Below, piece by piece: positions 1-6,961 of a stretch of DNA of 48,851 nucleotides; the stretch's first letter is position 1, and each line of letters starts with the position of its first letter. The notes below the pieces were generated by a model. The model worked only from the letters and a program-made list of their open reading frames with translations, searched no databases and had not been told where the DNA came from. Origin of the DNA: CALKXV01 sp964632495 (GTDB lineage Bacteria; Pseudomonadota; Alphaproteobacteria; Rhodobacterales; Rhodobacteraceae); assembly GCA_964632495.1 (NCBI GenBank), contig CAZWDS010000014.1:1-48851 (forward strand). The letters are read 5' to 3'. Position numbers and translations under genes: made by a program.

Positions 1-376
1 AGTATTCGTTGACGTTGGCGGTGCGGTGGCGGATCCACTGGCGGGCGACGAAGACGGGGAGTTTGACGTGGAGTTTCAACTCGCACATCTCGAAAGGGGT
101 CGAGTGCCAGTGGCGCATGAGGTAGCGGATCAGGCCTTCGTCATTGCTTACGGCTTTGGTGCCTTTGCCATAGGACACACGCGCGGCTTGGGTGATCGCG
201 GCGTCGTCGCCCATATAGTCGATGACGCGGACAAAGCCGTGATCCAGCACGGGGTTGATCGTGTAGAGGTGCTTTTCCATCCCCGGCGCGACGGCGCGCA
301 GCGTGGGCTGAGGGTTTGATCGCATCTCGGCGATTTCTTCTTCTGGGGTTTGGGGTGTGTCGTTTTCCATGTTCAT
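1..376 (-). CDS. thyX: FAD-dependent thymidylate synthase ThyX (partial, 5' part)
   Basis: Flavin-dependent thymidylate synthase, which makes dTMP from dUMP with methylene-tetrahydrofolate, FAD and NADPH. Only about the first 125 codons are present; the gene runs off the left edge. The last visible residues are RHRTANVNEY, the beginning of the ThyX signature RHR-x7-S that binds dUMP and flavin. Before it comes the family-typical stretch HWHSTPFEMCELKLHVKLP. Two in-frame ATGs (376 and 370) could be the start. ThyX replaces the folate-oxidising ThyA in many alphaproteobacteria. Identification is firm although the C-terminal half is out of view. Confidence 0.93.
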   Translation of the reverse strand, partial: MNMENDTPQTPEEEIAEMRSNPQPTLRAVAPGMEKHLYTINPVLDHGFVRVIDYMGDDAAITQAARVSYGKGTKAVSNDEGLIRYLMRHWHSTPFEMCELKLHVKLPVFVARQWIRHRTANVNEY

Positions 377-519
377 GCCTGCCTCCGCGCGATTCTTTTC
401 GCGTTGCAGCATAGTGGGGATTGGGGGCGGCTCAACACCAGATGTTGGGGTGTGGATAAGTTGGGGATTGGCATTCCCGGGCGTCGGTCTAGGGTGCCGG
501 GGACCAAAAGGAGGACGAT

Positions 520-948
520 ATGAGCATTGAGTATTTGCACACGATGGTGCGGGTGAAGGATTTGGAACTCTCGAAGGCGTTTTACGAGCTTTTGGGATTG
601 GAAGAGTCGCGGCGAATGGACAATGAGGGCGGGCGGTTCACGCTGTTGTTCATGTCGCCACCGGGTCAGGAAAATGCCGCTGTAGAGCTCACGTACAACT
701 GGGATGGGGATGACGGGTTGCCGTCGGATTCGCGGCACTTCGGGCATTTGGCGTATCGGGTCGATGATATCTATGCGACTTGCCAACACCTGATGGACAA
801 CGGGGTTGTGATCAATCGACCTCCGCGGGATGGGCATATGGCATTTGTGCGCTCGCCCGACAATGTGTCGATCGAGATTTTGCAGCGCGGCGATCATTTG
901 GCTCCGGCCGAGCCTTGGGCCAGCATGGAGAACACGGGCCACTGGTGA
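520..948 (+). CDS. gloA: Lactoylglutathione lyase (glyoxalase I)
   Basis: Converts the hemithioacetal of methylglyoxal and glutathione to S-lactoylglutathione, the first step of cytosolic methylglyoxal detoxification. The 142-residue product is one VOC/glyoxalase unit of usual length. The four expected metal ligands are visible: His7 (EYLHTMVRV), Glu56 (AVELTYN), His76 (FGHLAYRV) and Glu119 (SIEILQR). An AAGGAGG Shine-Dalgarno lies about 6 bases before the ATG. The stop codon overlaps the GTG of the next gene, so the two are probably translated together. Confidence 0.93.
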   Translation: MSIEYLHTMVRVKDLELSKAFYELLGLEESRRMDNEGGRFTLLFMSPPGQENAAVELTYNWDGDDGLPSDSRHFGHLAYRVDDIYATCQHLMDNGVVINRPPRDGHMAFVRSPDNVSIEILQRGDHLAPAEPWASMENTGHW

Positions 949-1622
949 TCCGGCTTGGCGTTTTGCTGGCGCTGGCCTTGCTGCCGGCGCCGGCTCTGGC
1001 TTGCCGTTTGGCCCTTGCCATGGCCTTGGATGTTTCGGGATCGGTGGACCAAACCGAGTACAGACTGCAGTTGGAAGGCGTGGCGGATGCACNNNNNNNN
1101 NNNNNNNNNNNNNNNNNNNNNNNNNNNNNNNNNNNNNNNNNNNNNNNNNNNNNNNNNNNNNNNNNNNNNNNNNNNNNNNNNNNNNNNNNNNNTGCACCCG
1201 AGGCGACGGGCATCGGAGCAGCGCTTGAATTTGGCAGCGGCCTATTGGCCAGGAACCCCGGATGCTGGCAGGAAACGCTGGATATCTCGGGCGATGGCAA
1301 AAACAACGACTGGCCTCTTCCGCGCGACTTGCGCCGACACGGTAAAACCGCCGGAATGCGTGTAAACGCACTCGTTATCTCGCGCGATCACGGCGGTCAG
1401 GGGCAGCAGGCTCCGGTGGGAACCGGCGAATTATCCGCCTATTTCCACGCCGAAGTCATTCAGGGCCCGGATGCCTTTGTCGAAGTCGCACTTGGTTTTC
1501 AGGATTACGCACGCGCCATGAAACGAAAACTTCTGCGCGAAATGGCGACCCGTCCCTTGGGCCACTTCCCCTCACCCACATCCACGCGCGAACGGTTGGC
1601 CCGTCGCGCGGTGGATCAATAG
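945..1622 (+). CDS. DUF1194 domain protein, secreted von Willebrand A-like (interrupted by an assembly gap)
   Basis: Predicted exported protein of the DUF1194 family, which has a von Willebrand factor A-like fold; its role is unknown. The GTG at 945 overlaps the gloA stop and gives a signal peptide (VIRLGVLLALALLPAPALA) followed by CRLALAMALDVSGSVDQTEY. That contains the DxSGS metal-site motif expected of a VWA domain. After the 100-N gap the same frame continues with IGAALEFGSGLL and DISGDGKNN, both typical of the family. The piece missing in the gap is probably longer than 33 codons, because family members have, from memory, nearer 60 residues there. The 3' end overlaps the convergent regulator gene by 7 bases. 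Confidence 0.8.
   Translation: MIRLGVLLALALLPAPALACRLALAMALDVSGSVDQTEYRLQLEGVADAXXXXXXXXXXXXXXXXXXXXXXXXXXXXXXXXXXAPEATGIGAALEFGSGLLARNPGCWQETLDISGDGKNNDWPLPRDLRRHGKTAGMRVNALVISRDHGGQGQQAPVGTGELSAYFHAEVIQGPDAFVEVALGFQDYARAMKRKLLREMATRPLGHFPSPTSTRERLARRAVDQ
1093..1192. other. Assembly gap of exactly 100 N
   Basis: A run of exactly 100 unknown bases inside the DUF1194 gene. Round-number runs are usually placeholders for a gap of unknown size, so reading frames drawn across it, and the gene length, cannot be trusted. Confidence 0.97.
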
Positions 1623-2113
1623 ATGTAACGGATCTGATCGCTCCAAAACCGTTCGACACGGCCAAGCTGTTCGTTCAGCGCAATGATCTTGTCGCCGCCG
1701 ATCAGGGGATCCGGTGTCAAAGCCTCGGAATGACGCTGAAAAAGATCGGACACCACGTGATGCACGTTCCGGCCTTTTTCGGTCAATCGCACCCGCACCG
1801 AACGGCGATCAATTTCGCACCGCTGATGGTGCATGAAGCCCATATCAACCAGTTTCTTCAGATTATAGGACACGTTCGACCCTTGATAATATCCCCGCGA
1901 CCGCAATTCGCCTGCGGTGACTTCGTTGTCGGCGATATTAAAGAGAAGAAGCGCTTGTACGGCGTTGATTTCAAGGACGCCAAGGCGCTCAAATTCATCC
2001 TTGATCACGTCCAGAAGAAGACGATGAAGACGTTCGATCATGGACAGGCTGTCCAGATAGTGTCGAGGGTAGTCTTGCCCGTTCTCGACAGGAACGGTCT
2101 GATGCATACTCAT
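1616..2113 (-). CDS. LdtR-like MarR-family winged-helix transcriptional regulator
   Basis: A 165-residue MarR-type regulator. The core NAVQALLLFNIADNEVTAGE, then SRGYYQGSNVSYNLKKLVDM (recognition helix) and the wing DRRSVRVRLTEKG, resemble the LdtR group of alphaproteobacteria, known in Liberibacter for controlling an L,D-transpeptidase and stress tolerance. I chose the ATG at 2113 because a GGAG lies 8 bases upstream; an in-frame ATG at 2149 has no such site. Two dyads with the half-site TTTCCCAAT lie just upstream (2164-2178 and 2197-2212) and are candidate autoregulatory operators. The family is clear; the regulon is not visible here. Confidence 0.85.
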   Translation of the reverse strand: MSMHQTVPVENGQDYPRHYLDSLSMIERLHRLLLDVIKDEFERLGVLEINAVQALLLFNIADNEVTAGELRSRGYYQGSNVSYNLKKLVDMGFMHHQRCEIDRRSVRVRLTEKGRNVHHVVSDLFQRHSEALTPDPLIGGDKIIALNEQLGRVERFWSDQIRYIY

Positions 2114-2163
2114 ACCGATACTCCGGCTTTTGATTGCTGCTCGAGACACAGCTTTCGCCGGAA

Positions 2164-2212
2164 TTTCCCAATATTGGGTTAAAAGGTGAGTTTTATTTTC
2201 CCAATCGGGAAA
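2164..2212 (-). promoter_or_regulatory. Paired dyads upstream of the LdtR-like gene (candidate operator)
   Basis: CCCAATATTGGG (2167-2178) is a perfect 12-base palindrome, and TTTCCCAATCGGGAAA (2197-2212) is a second dyad with a 4-base spacer. Both share the half-site TTTCCCAAT, and their centres are 32 bases apart, close to three helical turns. They sit 50-100 bases upstream of the chosen start of the MarR-type gene. The second dyad overlaps the last codons of sdhE. Binding by the regulator is an inference. Confidence 0.45.
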
Positions 2213-2438
2213 TCAAGGGAACAAAATCGGCAGGTGGCGCGTTTTGCCCGCTGACCCACTTATAGATGTCTTGATCGTTTTCATTCAGCAGCGCTTCGTA
2301 TAGGTCCAAATCATCAGCCGAAAGATTAGCCCCTTCTGCGTCCCAAAACCGGCTTAGGATCAAATCCATTTCTTTGATGCCGCGCCGCATGGATCGCATG
2401 CGCAAACGCTTAAGCCGGGTCTCGCGGGTTTCGCTCAT
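2193..2438 (-). CDS. sdhE: FAD assembly factor SdhE
   Basis: Small soluble chaperone that promotes covalent attachment of FAD to the succinate dehydrogenase flavoprotein (bacterial counterpart of SDHAF2/Sdh5). The 81-residue length is normal. The family signature is RMRSMRRGIKEMDLIL, holding the RGxxE motif, followed by an all-helical body with LYEALLNENDQDIYKW. The ATG overlaps the stop of the upstream XRE-type gene by 4 bases (ATGA), so the two are one operon. The succinate dehydrogenase genes are not in this window. Confidence 0.9.
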   Translation of the reverse strand: MSETRETRLKRLRMRSMRRGIKEMDLILSRFWDAEGANLSADDLDLYEALLNENDQDIYKWVSGQNAPPADFVPLISRLGK

Positions 2439-2863
2439 GCCGCCTGGACGACCAGTTGTTTCAGACGCTTCTCCAAAACTCCGACCCGTTCAGCACTGCG
2501 CTGCATGTCCGTGCGCAGGCTGCGCATTTCGGCAAGAAGTTCAGCCAATTCAGGGGCTTCCGGCTCAAGTTCGGACCCAACACCGTTGCCTTCGCCGGTC
2601 AAAAGCCAAGACATCGAGACGTCCAGCAGGCCCGACATCATCTGAAGCTTGTTCGCGCGCGGCTCCCGCATATCATTTTCCCAGCCTTCGACGGTTTTGA
2701 GGGCCACACCCATACGGCGGGCCAGCACTTTCTGGGTCATGCCGCGGGCTTCGCGAGCGGCGGCAAGGCGGTCTCCGAAGGTGGCGGCGTCTTCGGCATA
2801 CCAATTACGGTCGGCAATATCATCCATCATGCTGTCCAATCGGGTTGCGGCTAATTCATTCAA
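2435..2863 (-). CDS. XRE-family helix-turn-helix protein
   Basis: DNA-binding protein with an N-terminal HTH_3/XRE domain (about residues 28-85): FGDRLAAAREARGMTQKVLA, the recognition helix region VALKTVEGWEND, and MSWLLTGEG at its end. A C-terminal heptad-like stretch (SLRTDMQRSAERVGVLEKRL) may form a short coiled coil. It overlaps sdhE by 4 bases and is divergent from the aminotransferase. The ATG at 2863 has no clear Shine-Dalgarno; an in-frame ATG at 2830 or 2827 (MMDD or MDD) may be the true start. Targets unknown. Confidence 0.8.
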   Translation of the reverse strand: MNELAATRLDSMMDDIADRNWYAEDAATFGDRLAAAREARGMTQKVLARRMGVALKTVEGWENDMREPRANKLQMMSGLLDVSMSWLLTGEGNGVGSELEPEAPELAELLAEMRSLRTDMQRSAERVGVLEKRLKQLVVQAA

Positions 2864-2904
2864 CTTTTATCAGGATGTAGTCTTTTTCCAATACGGTGGC
2901 GACC

Positions 2905-4107
2905 ATGCCCTTCCTGTCTGCGACACTGGACCGCGTTAAACCATCACCCACAGTGGCCATGACAGACATGGTGGTCGGGCTGAAGGCGCAGGGTCGCGAC
3001 ATTATCGGCTTGGGGGCGGGTGAACCGGATTTCGACACGCCCGAGCATATCCGTGCCGCAGGTCAACGTGCGATTGACGAGGGCCACACGCGCTATACGG
3101 CAGTGGATGGGATCGCTCCGCTGAAAGAGGCGATTTGCGCCAAATTCAAGCGCGACAATCATCTATTCTATACGCCTCAGCAAATCTCGGTCTCAACAGG
3201 TGGCAAACAGGTGTTGTACAACGCGCTGATGGCCACGCTGAACCCCGGTGACGAGGTGATCATTCCCGCACCTTATTGGGTAAGTTACCCTGACATGGTG
3301 CTGATGGCGGGCGGCACGCCTGTGACAGTGGAAGGCAGAATGGACACTGGGTTTCGCATCACACCCGAGCAGTTGGAAGCCGCTATCACGCCAAAGACGA
3401 AGTGGTTGATCTTCAACTCGCCGTCCAATCCGACAGGTGCGGGGTATTCGAAGGATCAGCTGAAAGGCTTAACCGACGTCTTGGAGCGCCATCCCCATGT
3501 TTGGGTGATGAGCGATGATATGTACGAACACATCGCTTTTCCGGGGTTTGAATTCTCGACGCCTGCCGAGGTTGCGCCTGCCTTGTATGATCGCACCTTG
3601 ACCGTGAACGGGGTGTCCAAGGCCTATGCGATGACCGGGTGGCGCATTGGCTATGCGGGCGGCCCCGTGGAATTGATCGGGGCGATGCGAAAGGTGCAGT
3701 CGCAATCCACATCGAACCCCTGTTCGGTCAGCCAGTGGGCGGCCGTCGAGGCGTTGAACGGACCGCAGAATTTTTTGGGGCCCGCTGTCGAGATATTTTT
3801 GAGGCGCCGGGATCTGGTCGTGGCCGGGTTGAACGCGGCGGACGGGATCACCTGTCCCGTGCCGGAGGGGGCGTTTTATGTTTATCCGTCCATTGAGGGC
3901 TGTATTGGCAAAACTTCGCCCGGTGGCGTTTTGATCGACAACGACGAAGCGTTTTGCACCGCGCTTTTGGAAGAGACAGGTGTGGCCGTGGTCTTTGGCG
4001 CAGCTTTTGGATTGAGCCCCGCTTTTCGCGTGAGCTATGCCACATCAGATGCGCTTTTGACCGAAGCCATGGAGCGCATCCAGGGTTTTTGCGCGGGGCT
4101 GGCGTGA
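2905..4107 (+). CDS. PLP-dependent aspartate-type aminotransferase (class I, subgroup Ib)
   Basis: Cytosolic fold-type I aminotransferase, most likely aspartate (possibly also prephenate) transaminase. From the ATG at 2905 it is 400 residues, the usual Ib length, and begins MPFLSATLDRVKPSPT like its relatives; a GTG at 2896 is a less likely start. Visible motifs are GLGAGEPDFDTP near the N-terminus, NSPSNPTG (about 171-178) and NGVSKAYAMTGWRIGY with the PLP lysine at about 239. The substrate-carboxylate arginine is in SPAFRVSYA near the C-terminus. The next gene starts inside the stop codon (GTGA). Exact substrate range cannot be read from sequence. Confidence 0.88.
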   Translation: MPFLSATLDRVKPSPTVAMTDMVVGLKAQGRDIIGLGAGEPDFDTPEHIRAAGQRAIDEGHTRYTAVDGIAPLKEAICAKFKRDNHLFYTPQQISVSTGGKQVLYNALMATLNPGDEVIIPAPYWVSYPDMVLMAGGTPVTVEGRMDTGFRITPEQLEAAITPKTKWLIFNSPSNPTGAGYSKDQLKGLTDVLERHPHVWVMSDDMYEHIAFPGFEFSTPAEVAPALYDRTLTVNGVSKAYAMTGWRIGYAGGPVELIGAMRKVQSQSTSNPCSVSQWAAVEALNGPQNFLGPAVEIFLRRRDLVVAGLNAADGITCPVPEGAFYVYPSIEGCIGKTSPGGVLIDNDEAFCTALLEETGVAVVFGAAFGLSPAFRVSYATSDALLTEAMERIQGFCAGLA

Positions 4108-4514
4108 GCGAGGGTTTGCCCGAATACTATTTTCGCGTGCGCGAGAACGGCGCGATGGTGTTTCGGGTGACGGCAGAAAACCGGATGCGGCGGATCGAGA
4201 TGGATCAGATCGCGGTGGTCAATGTGAAGAATGGCGACGTGAAGGCCCACGGAGACCGGGTGCTGAGCGCGGACGATCAACAGGCCATTGAGACCTGGAA
4301 AGTGAACCGACAAGCACAATTGGCAGCCCGGGAAGTTGACGACATTTTGCGCACGGTGGATCGCTTGAATTTGACCACGGTCTGGGCCCAGCAAAAAGCC
4401 TCGCCTGATGCGTTAGAAGCGGTCAGCGATGCTCTGCTGTTGGCGATGCATGATTTGCGTTCGGTGTTGGTGCGCAAGAAATCCGACCGGATCAAGAAAG
4501 ACGCCGCCGAATAG
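4104..4514 (+). CDS. Conserved hypothetical protein
   Basis: A 136-residue soluble protein starting at the GTG that overlaps the aminotransferase stop, so translation is probably coupled. The N-terminal half reads as short beta strands (YYFRVRENGAMVFRV, IEMDQIAVVNVKNGDV). The C-terminal half is helical and charged and ends in a lysine/aspartate-rich tail (RKKSDRIKKDAAE). No signal peptide or membrane segment. I do not recognise a family; the operon position next to an aminotransferase is the only clue. Confidence 0.75.
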   Translation: MSEGLPEYYFRVRENGAMVFRVTAENRMRRIEMDQIAVVNVKNGDVKAHGDRVLSADDQQAIETWKVNRQAQLAAREVDDILRTVDRLNLTTVWAQQKASPDALEAVSDALLLAMHDLRSVLVRKKSDRIKKDAAE

Positions 4515-4638
4515 ATTGCGCCGGGCTTTGCCCGTCGCGAGGGGGCCGCGCGGCTGACACCACGCGGCCTGTTACGCCTCATTCGCAGCCGTTTGCCTGT
4601 TTGTCATGTTGGATTTGCGTATTTTCAAAGAGATGAAG
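4515..4638. repeat. Intergenic modular repeat, type 2 (GC hairpin core)
   Basis: Lies between two convergent genes. It begins with ATTGCGCCGGGCTTTGCCCG, holds an inverted repeat GGCCGCG/CGCGGCC (4544-4569), and ends with the constant end GCGTATTTTC then AAAGAGATGAAG (4617-4638). That constant end is the complement of the CTTCATCTCTTT motif seen at seven other places. It sits just downstream of the stop of the minus-strand GNAT gene. Probably a bidirectional terminator or 3'-end element. Confidence 0.65.
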
Positions 4639-4654
4639 ACCCGGGCTTGGAGGC

Positions 4655-5134
4655 TTAGGGAGCCCAGACCATGACCGGGCCAGAGACATCATCCCAGGCG
4701 TTTGGACTAAGCGCACGGCCCAGCACGCGGTTGGGATTGGTGGGTGGCGGCATGATGACATTTGGAAGAGGTTCGAACCCGAATTTGCCGTAGTATGGCG
4801 CATCGCCGACCAGCATGACCCGATCCCAGCCTTCGGCCCGATCCAACGCGCCTTCGATCAGGAAACGGCCCAGGCCTTCGCCCTGGCGCGTCGGGTGGAC
4901 CGCAACGGGTCCGAGAAGGAGTGCGGCGTTTCCGTCGATCCTGACGGGCCAGAATCGGATCGCACCGCCAAGGATGCCGTCGTCGTCGCGCGCGGTGAGG
5001 CACAATTCGGGGACCGGCGACACGCCATCCCGGAGACGGTAGGACGACAGCGCCTCGCGGCCCGGCGCAAAGCACAGATCGAAGAGGGCTTCGACTTCCC
5101 ACCAGTCGTTTTGTGTTTCCCGTTGAAGCTGCAC
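4655..5134 (-). CDS. GNAT-family N-acetyltransferase
   Basis: A 159-residue acetyltransferase of the GCN5-related fold. The acetyl-CoA binding segment is LLLGPVAVHPTRQGEGLGRF, holding the motif A Q/RxxGxG/A core. After it comes RVMLVGDAPYYGKFGFEPLP, the YYxKxGF pattern of the YhbS-type subgroup. Substrate unknown. The start is a GTG at 5134, in a short divergent gap to the flavin reductase. The 3' end faces the convergent hypothetical gene across a modular repeat. Confidence 0.85.
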   Translation of the reverse strand: MQLQRETQNDWWEVEALFDLCFAPGREALSSYRLRDGVSPVPELCLTARDDDGILGGAIRFWPVRIDGNAALLLGPVAVHPTRQGEGLGRFLIEGALDRAEGWDRVMLVGDAPYYGKFGFEPLPNVIMPPPTNPNRVLGRALSPNAWDDVSGPVMVWAP

Positions 5135-5208
5135 CCGCCGGACCTTTGTTTTCTCTGGAGCGGCGTTAACACATGGGATACCCGAGAGACAAATCTGAAG
5201 GAGCCTGC

Positions 5209-5814
5209 ATGTTTTATCGACCCGAAGACGGACACGGCCTGCCGCATAACCCGTTCAATGCTATTGTCACGCCACGTCCCATTGGGTGGGTGTCGTCGCG
5301 TGGGTCGGACGGGTCCGAGAACCTGGCCCCCTATTCGTTTTTCAATGCGGTTGCCTATGTACCGCCGCAGGTGATGTTTGCCTCGACCGGGGCCAAGCCG
5401 GACCGCGATGGCACCAAGGACAGCGTCTCGAACATCCGCGACACCGGCGTGTTTTGTGTCAACATCGTGGAATATGGAATGCGGGATGCGATGAACGTCT
5501 CATCCGGTGGTTATGCCAAAGATGTGGATGAATTTGAGCGGGCCGGATTGGAGCGCGTCGCTTGCGAAACGATTGCCTGCTCACGGGTGGCCGGTGCGCC
5601 AGCTGCGTTGGAATGCAAGGTGACACAGATCGTTCCCTTGGAAGGGGTCGCAAATATCATGGTTTTGGGCGAGGTGACCGGCATTCACATGCGCGATGAT
5701 TGTCTGGTCGACGGGCGGTTTGATGTGACAACTTTCCAGCCGCTTAGCCGTCTGGGGTATCGGGACTATGCGCGGGTGACGGACTTGTTTTCGCTGGCGC
5801 GCCCGGATGATTGA
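5209..5814 (+). CDS. Flavin reductase-like (FMN-binding split barrel) protein
   Basis: A 201-residue FMN-binding protein of the flavin reductase-like domain. Such proteins reduce free flavin with NAD(P)H for a partner oxygenase or act as small FMN enzymes. I place the start at the ATG at 5209, five bases after AAGGAG; an in-frame ATG at 5173 lacks a good site. Family residues are NPFNAIVTPRPIGWVSS, the ENLAPYSFFNAVAYVPP loop typical of FMN contact, and KDSVSNIRDTGVFCVN. No partner oxygenase is adjacent, so the physiological partner is unknown. Confidence 0.82.
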   Translation: MFYRPEDGHGLPHNPFNAIVTPRPIGWVSSRGSDGSENLAPYSFFNAVAYVPPQVMFASTGAKPDRDGTKDSVSNIRDTGVFCVNIVEYGMRDAMNVSSGGYAKDVDEFERAGLERVACETIACSRVAGAPAALECKVTQIVPLEGVANIMVLGEVTGIHMRDDCLVDGRFDVTTFQPLSRLGYRDYARVTDLFSLARPDD

Positions 5815-5842
5815 GCCTTTGTCGTCTGGCATCTGCCCGAGT

Positions 5843-5864
5843 GCGTATTTTTAAAGAGATGAAG
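5843..5864. repeat. Constant end of the modular repeat (short copy)
   Basis: GCGTATTTTT then AAAGAGATGAAG, without a hairpin core. It lies about 20 bases past the stop of the minus-strand DUF1178 gene, between convergent genes. Same sequence and position as the other copies. Confidence 0.6.
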
Positions 5865-5884
5865 ACCGGTTTCGATCAGGGCCT

Positions 5885-6325
5885 TTAGTTGGTTTTCTGT
5901 TTCGGAACGAAGGGCAATGGCACGGCCGGCACGCCATCTTCGATCAGTTTCTTGGCGTCTTCGACTTTGGCCTCGCCATAGATGGACCGTTGCGGCGTAT
6001 CGCCGTCGTGCATGGCACGGGCTTCGTCAGCAAAACGATCGCCGACGTAATCAGAGTTCTTTTCGACGTGATCGCGGATCGCATTGATCGCTTCGGTCAC
6101 TTCTGGGTCCGGGTTGCTGGCCATGGTTTGACCGCGCGGCGCGGCAGAAGCGCGTTTTCGTGAGGCGCGCACAGGCGGCGCCATCAGTGCTTTTTCGACA
6201 TTTGAACTGTTGCATTCAGGACACAGCACCTGCCCCGCCGCCGCGAGCGTATCGAACGTGTCGTTCGAGGAGAACCAGCTTTCGAAGCTGTGTCCGTCAG
6301 CGCATTGCAAATCAAATCGGATCAT
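5885..6325 (-). CDS. DUF1178 family protein
   Basis: A 146-residue member of DUF1178, a family of unknown function in alpha- and betaproteobacteria. It opens MIRFDLQCADGHSFESWF and has LCPECNSSNVEKALMAP. The cysteines at Cys8 and in CPEC make a plausible zinc-ribbon half-site at the N-terminus, followed by an acidic middle and the family ending VPLPFVPKQK. The ATG at 6325 has AAGGTGGT upstream and is preferred over a GTG at 6334. Nothing nearby suggests a role. Confidence 0.85.
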   Translation of the reverse strand: MIRFDLQCADGHSFESWFSSNDTFDTLAAAGQVLCPECNSSNVEKALMAPPVRASRKRASAAPRGQTMASNPDPEVTEAINAIRDHVEKNSDYVGDRFADEARAMHDGDTPQRSIYGEAKVEDAKKLIEDGVPAVPLPFVPKQKTN

Positions 6326-6386
6326 CGACACCACCTTAACCGAAGACTGAGTTAAGTTCGTTGAAAAATGATTTCAATTGCTCAAA

Positions 6387-6860
6387 TTACTTTAGGCGCG
6401 CCGGATCGAAGCCGGACAGCAACATTGCCAATTCGGGTTCATCTACCTTTGCGGCGGCTTTTTTGATCGAGAACCATTTGCGGCGTCTTTCTTTGCGTTC
6501 CGGATACCGGCTGTGGAGCTTTTTGACCCGGACAGGAAAGACTGCCACCACGCAGGGGATCAAAGAACCTGCAATTAACTCTTTGTTATAACTGTATATT
6601 CCAAGGCATACTGGCTTCACCTTGCCTTCGACGCCAGCTTCTTCCCAGGCTTCGGTGCGCGCGGCCTTGGCAGGGGTGGTTTTATCCTGCGGCCAGCCTT
6701 TGGGGATGATCCAGCGTTTGCGGCGGCGCGAGGTGACCAAAAGAACCTGAACTTCATCGTCGCGCTTGCGCCAGCAAATAGCACCAAATTGCGTGGCCAC
6801 ACCACGTTTACCGGCTTCAGCCAGATCAAGTTTGCGCTGTTTCACATCAGAAATGGACAT
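6387..6860 (-). CDS. Nudix hydrolase with an altered Nudix box
   Basis: A 157-residue Nudix-fold protein, similar in arrangement to diphosphoinositol polyphosphate/ADP-ribose type hydrolases. The box runs from Gly55 to Val77 (GWPQDKTTPAKAARTEAWEE then AGV). The two metal-binding glutamates of EExG are present and the helix glutamate of REU is kept, but the earlier Glu is Thr61 and the Arg is Thr69. A basic tail (YPERKERRRKWFSIKKA) follows. The ATG at 6860 has GAAGGG upstream; an ATG at 6872 has none. Substrate unknown. Confidence 0.82.
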   Translation of the reverse strand: MSISDVKQRKLDLAEAGKRGVATQFGAICWRKRDDEVQVLLVTSRRRKRWIIPKGWPQDKTTPAKAARTEAWEEAGVEGKVKPVCLGIYSYNKELIAGSLIPCVVAVFPVRVKKLHSRYPERKERRRKWFSIKKAAAKVDEPELAMLLSGFDPARLK

Positions 6861-6961
6861 TGCGCCCTTCATATAGTGGTTGTCTCAAAGTGCGCCACAG
6901 TAAGTAGCATCGGCTTTGGAAAATGAGAAGGCAACCATAGCGCAAAAGTCGGACTTGTGTG

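Noticed and set aside
373..1371. Long minus-strand frame across gloA and the N gap
   Set aside because: It opposes two well-supported genes and its length depends on unknown bases.
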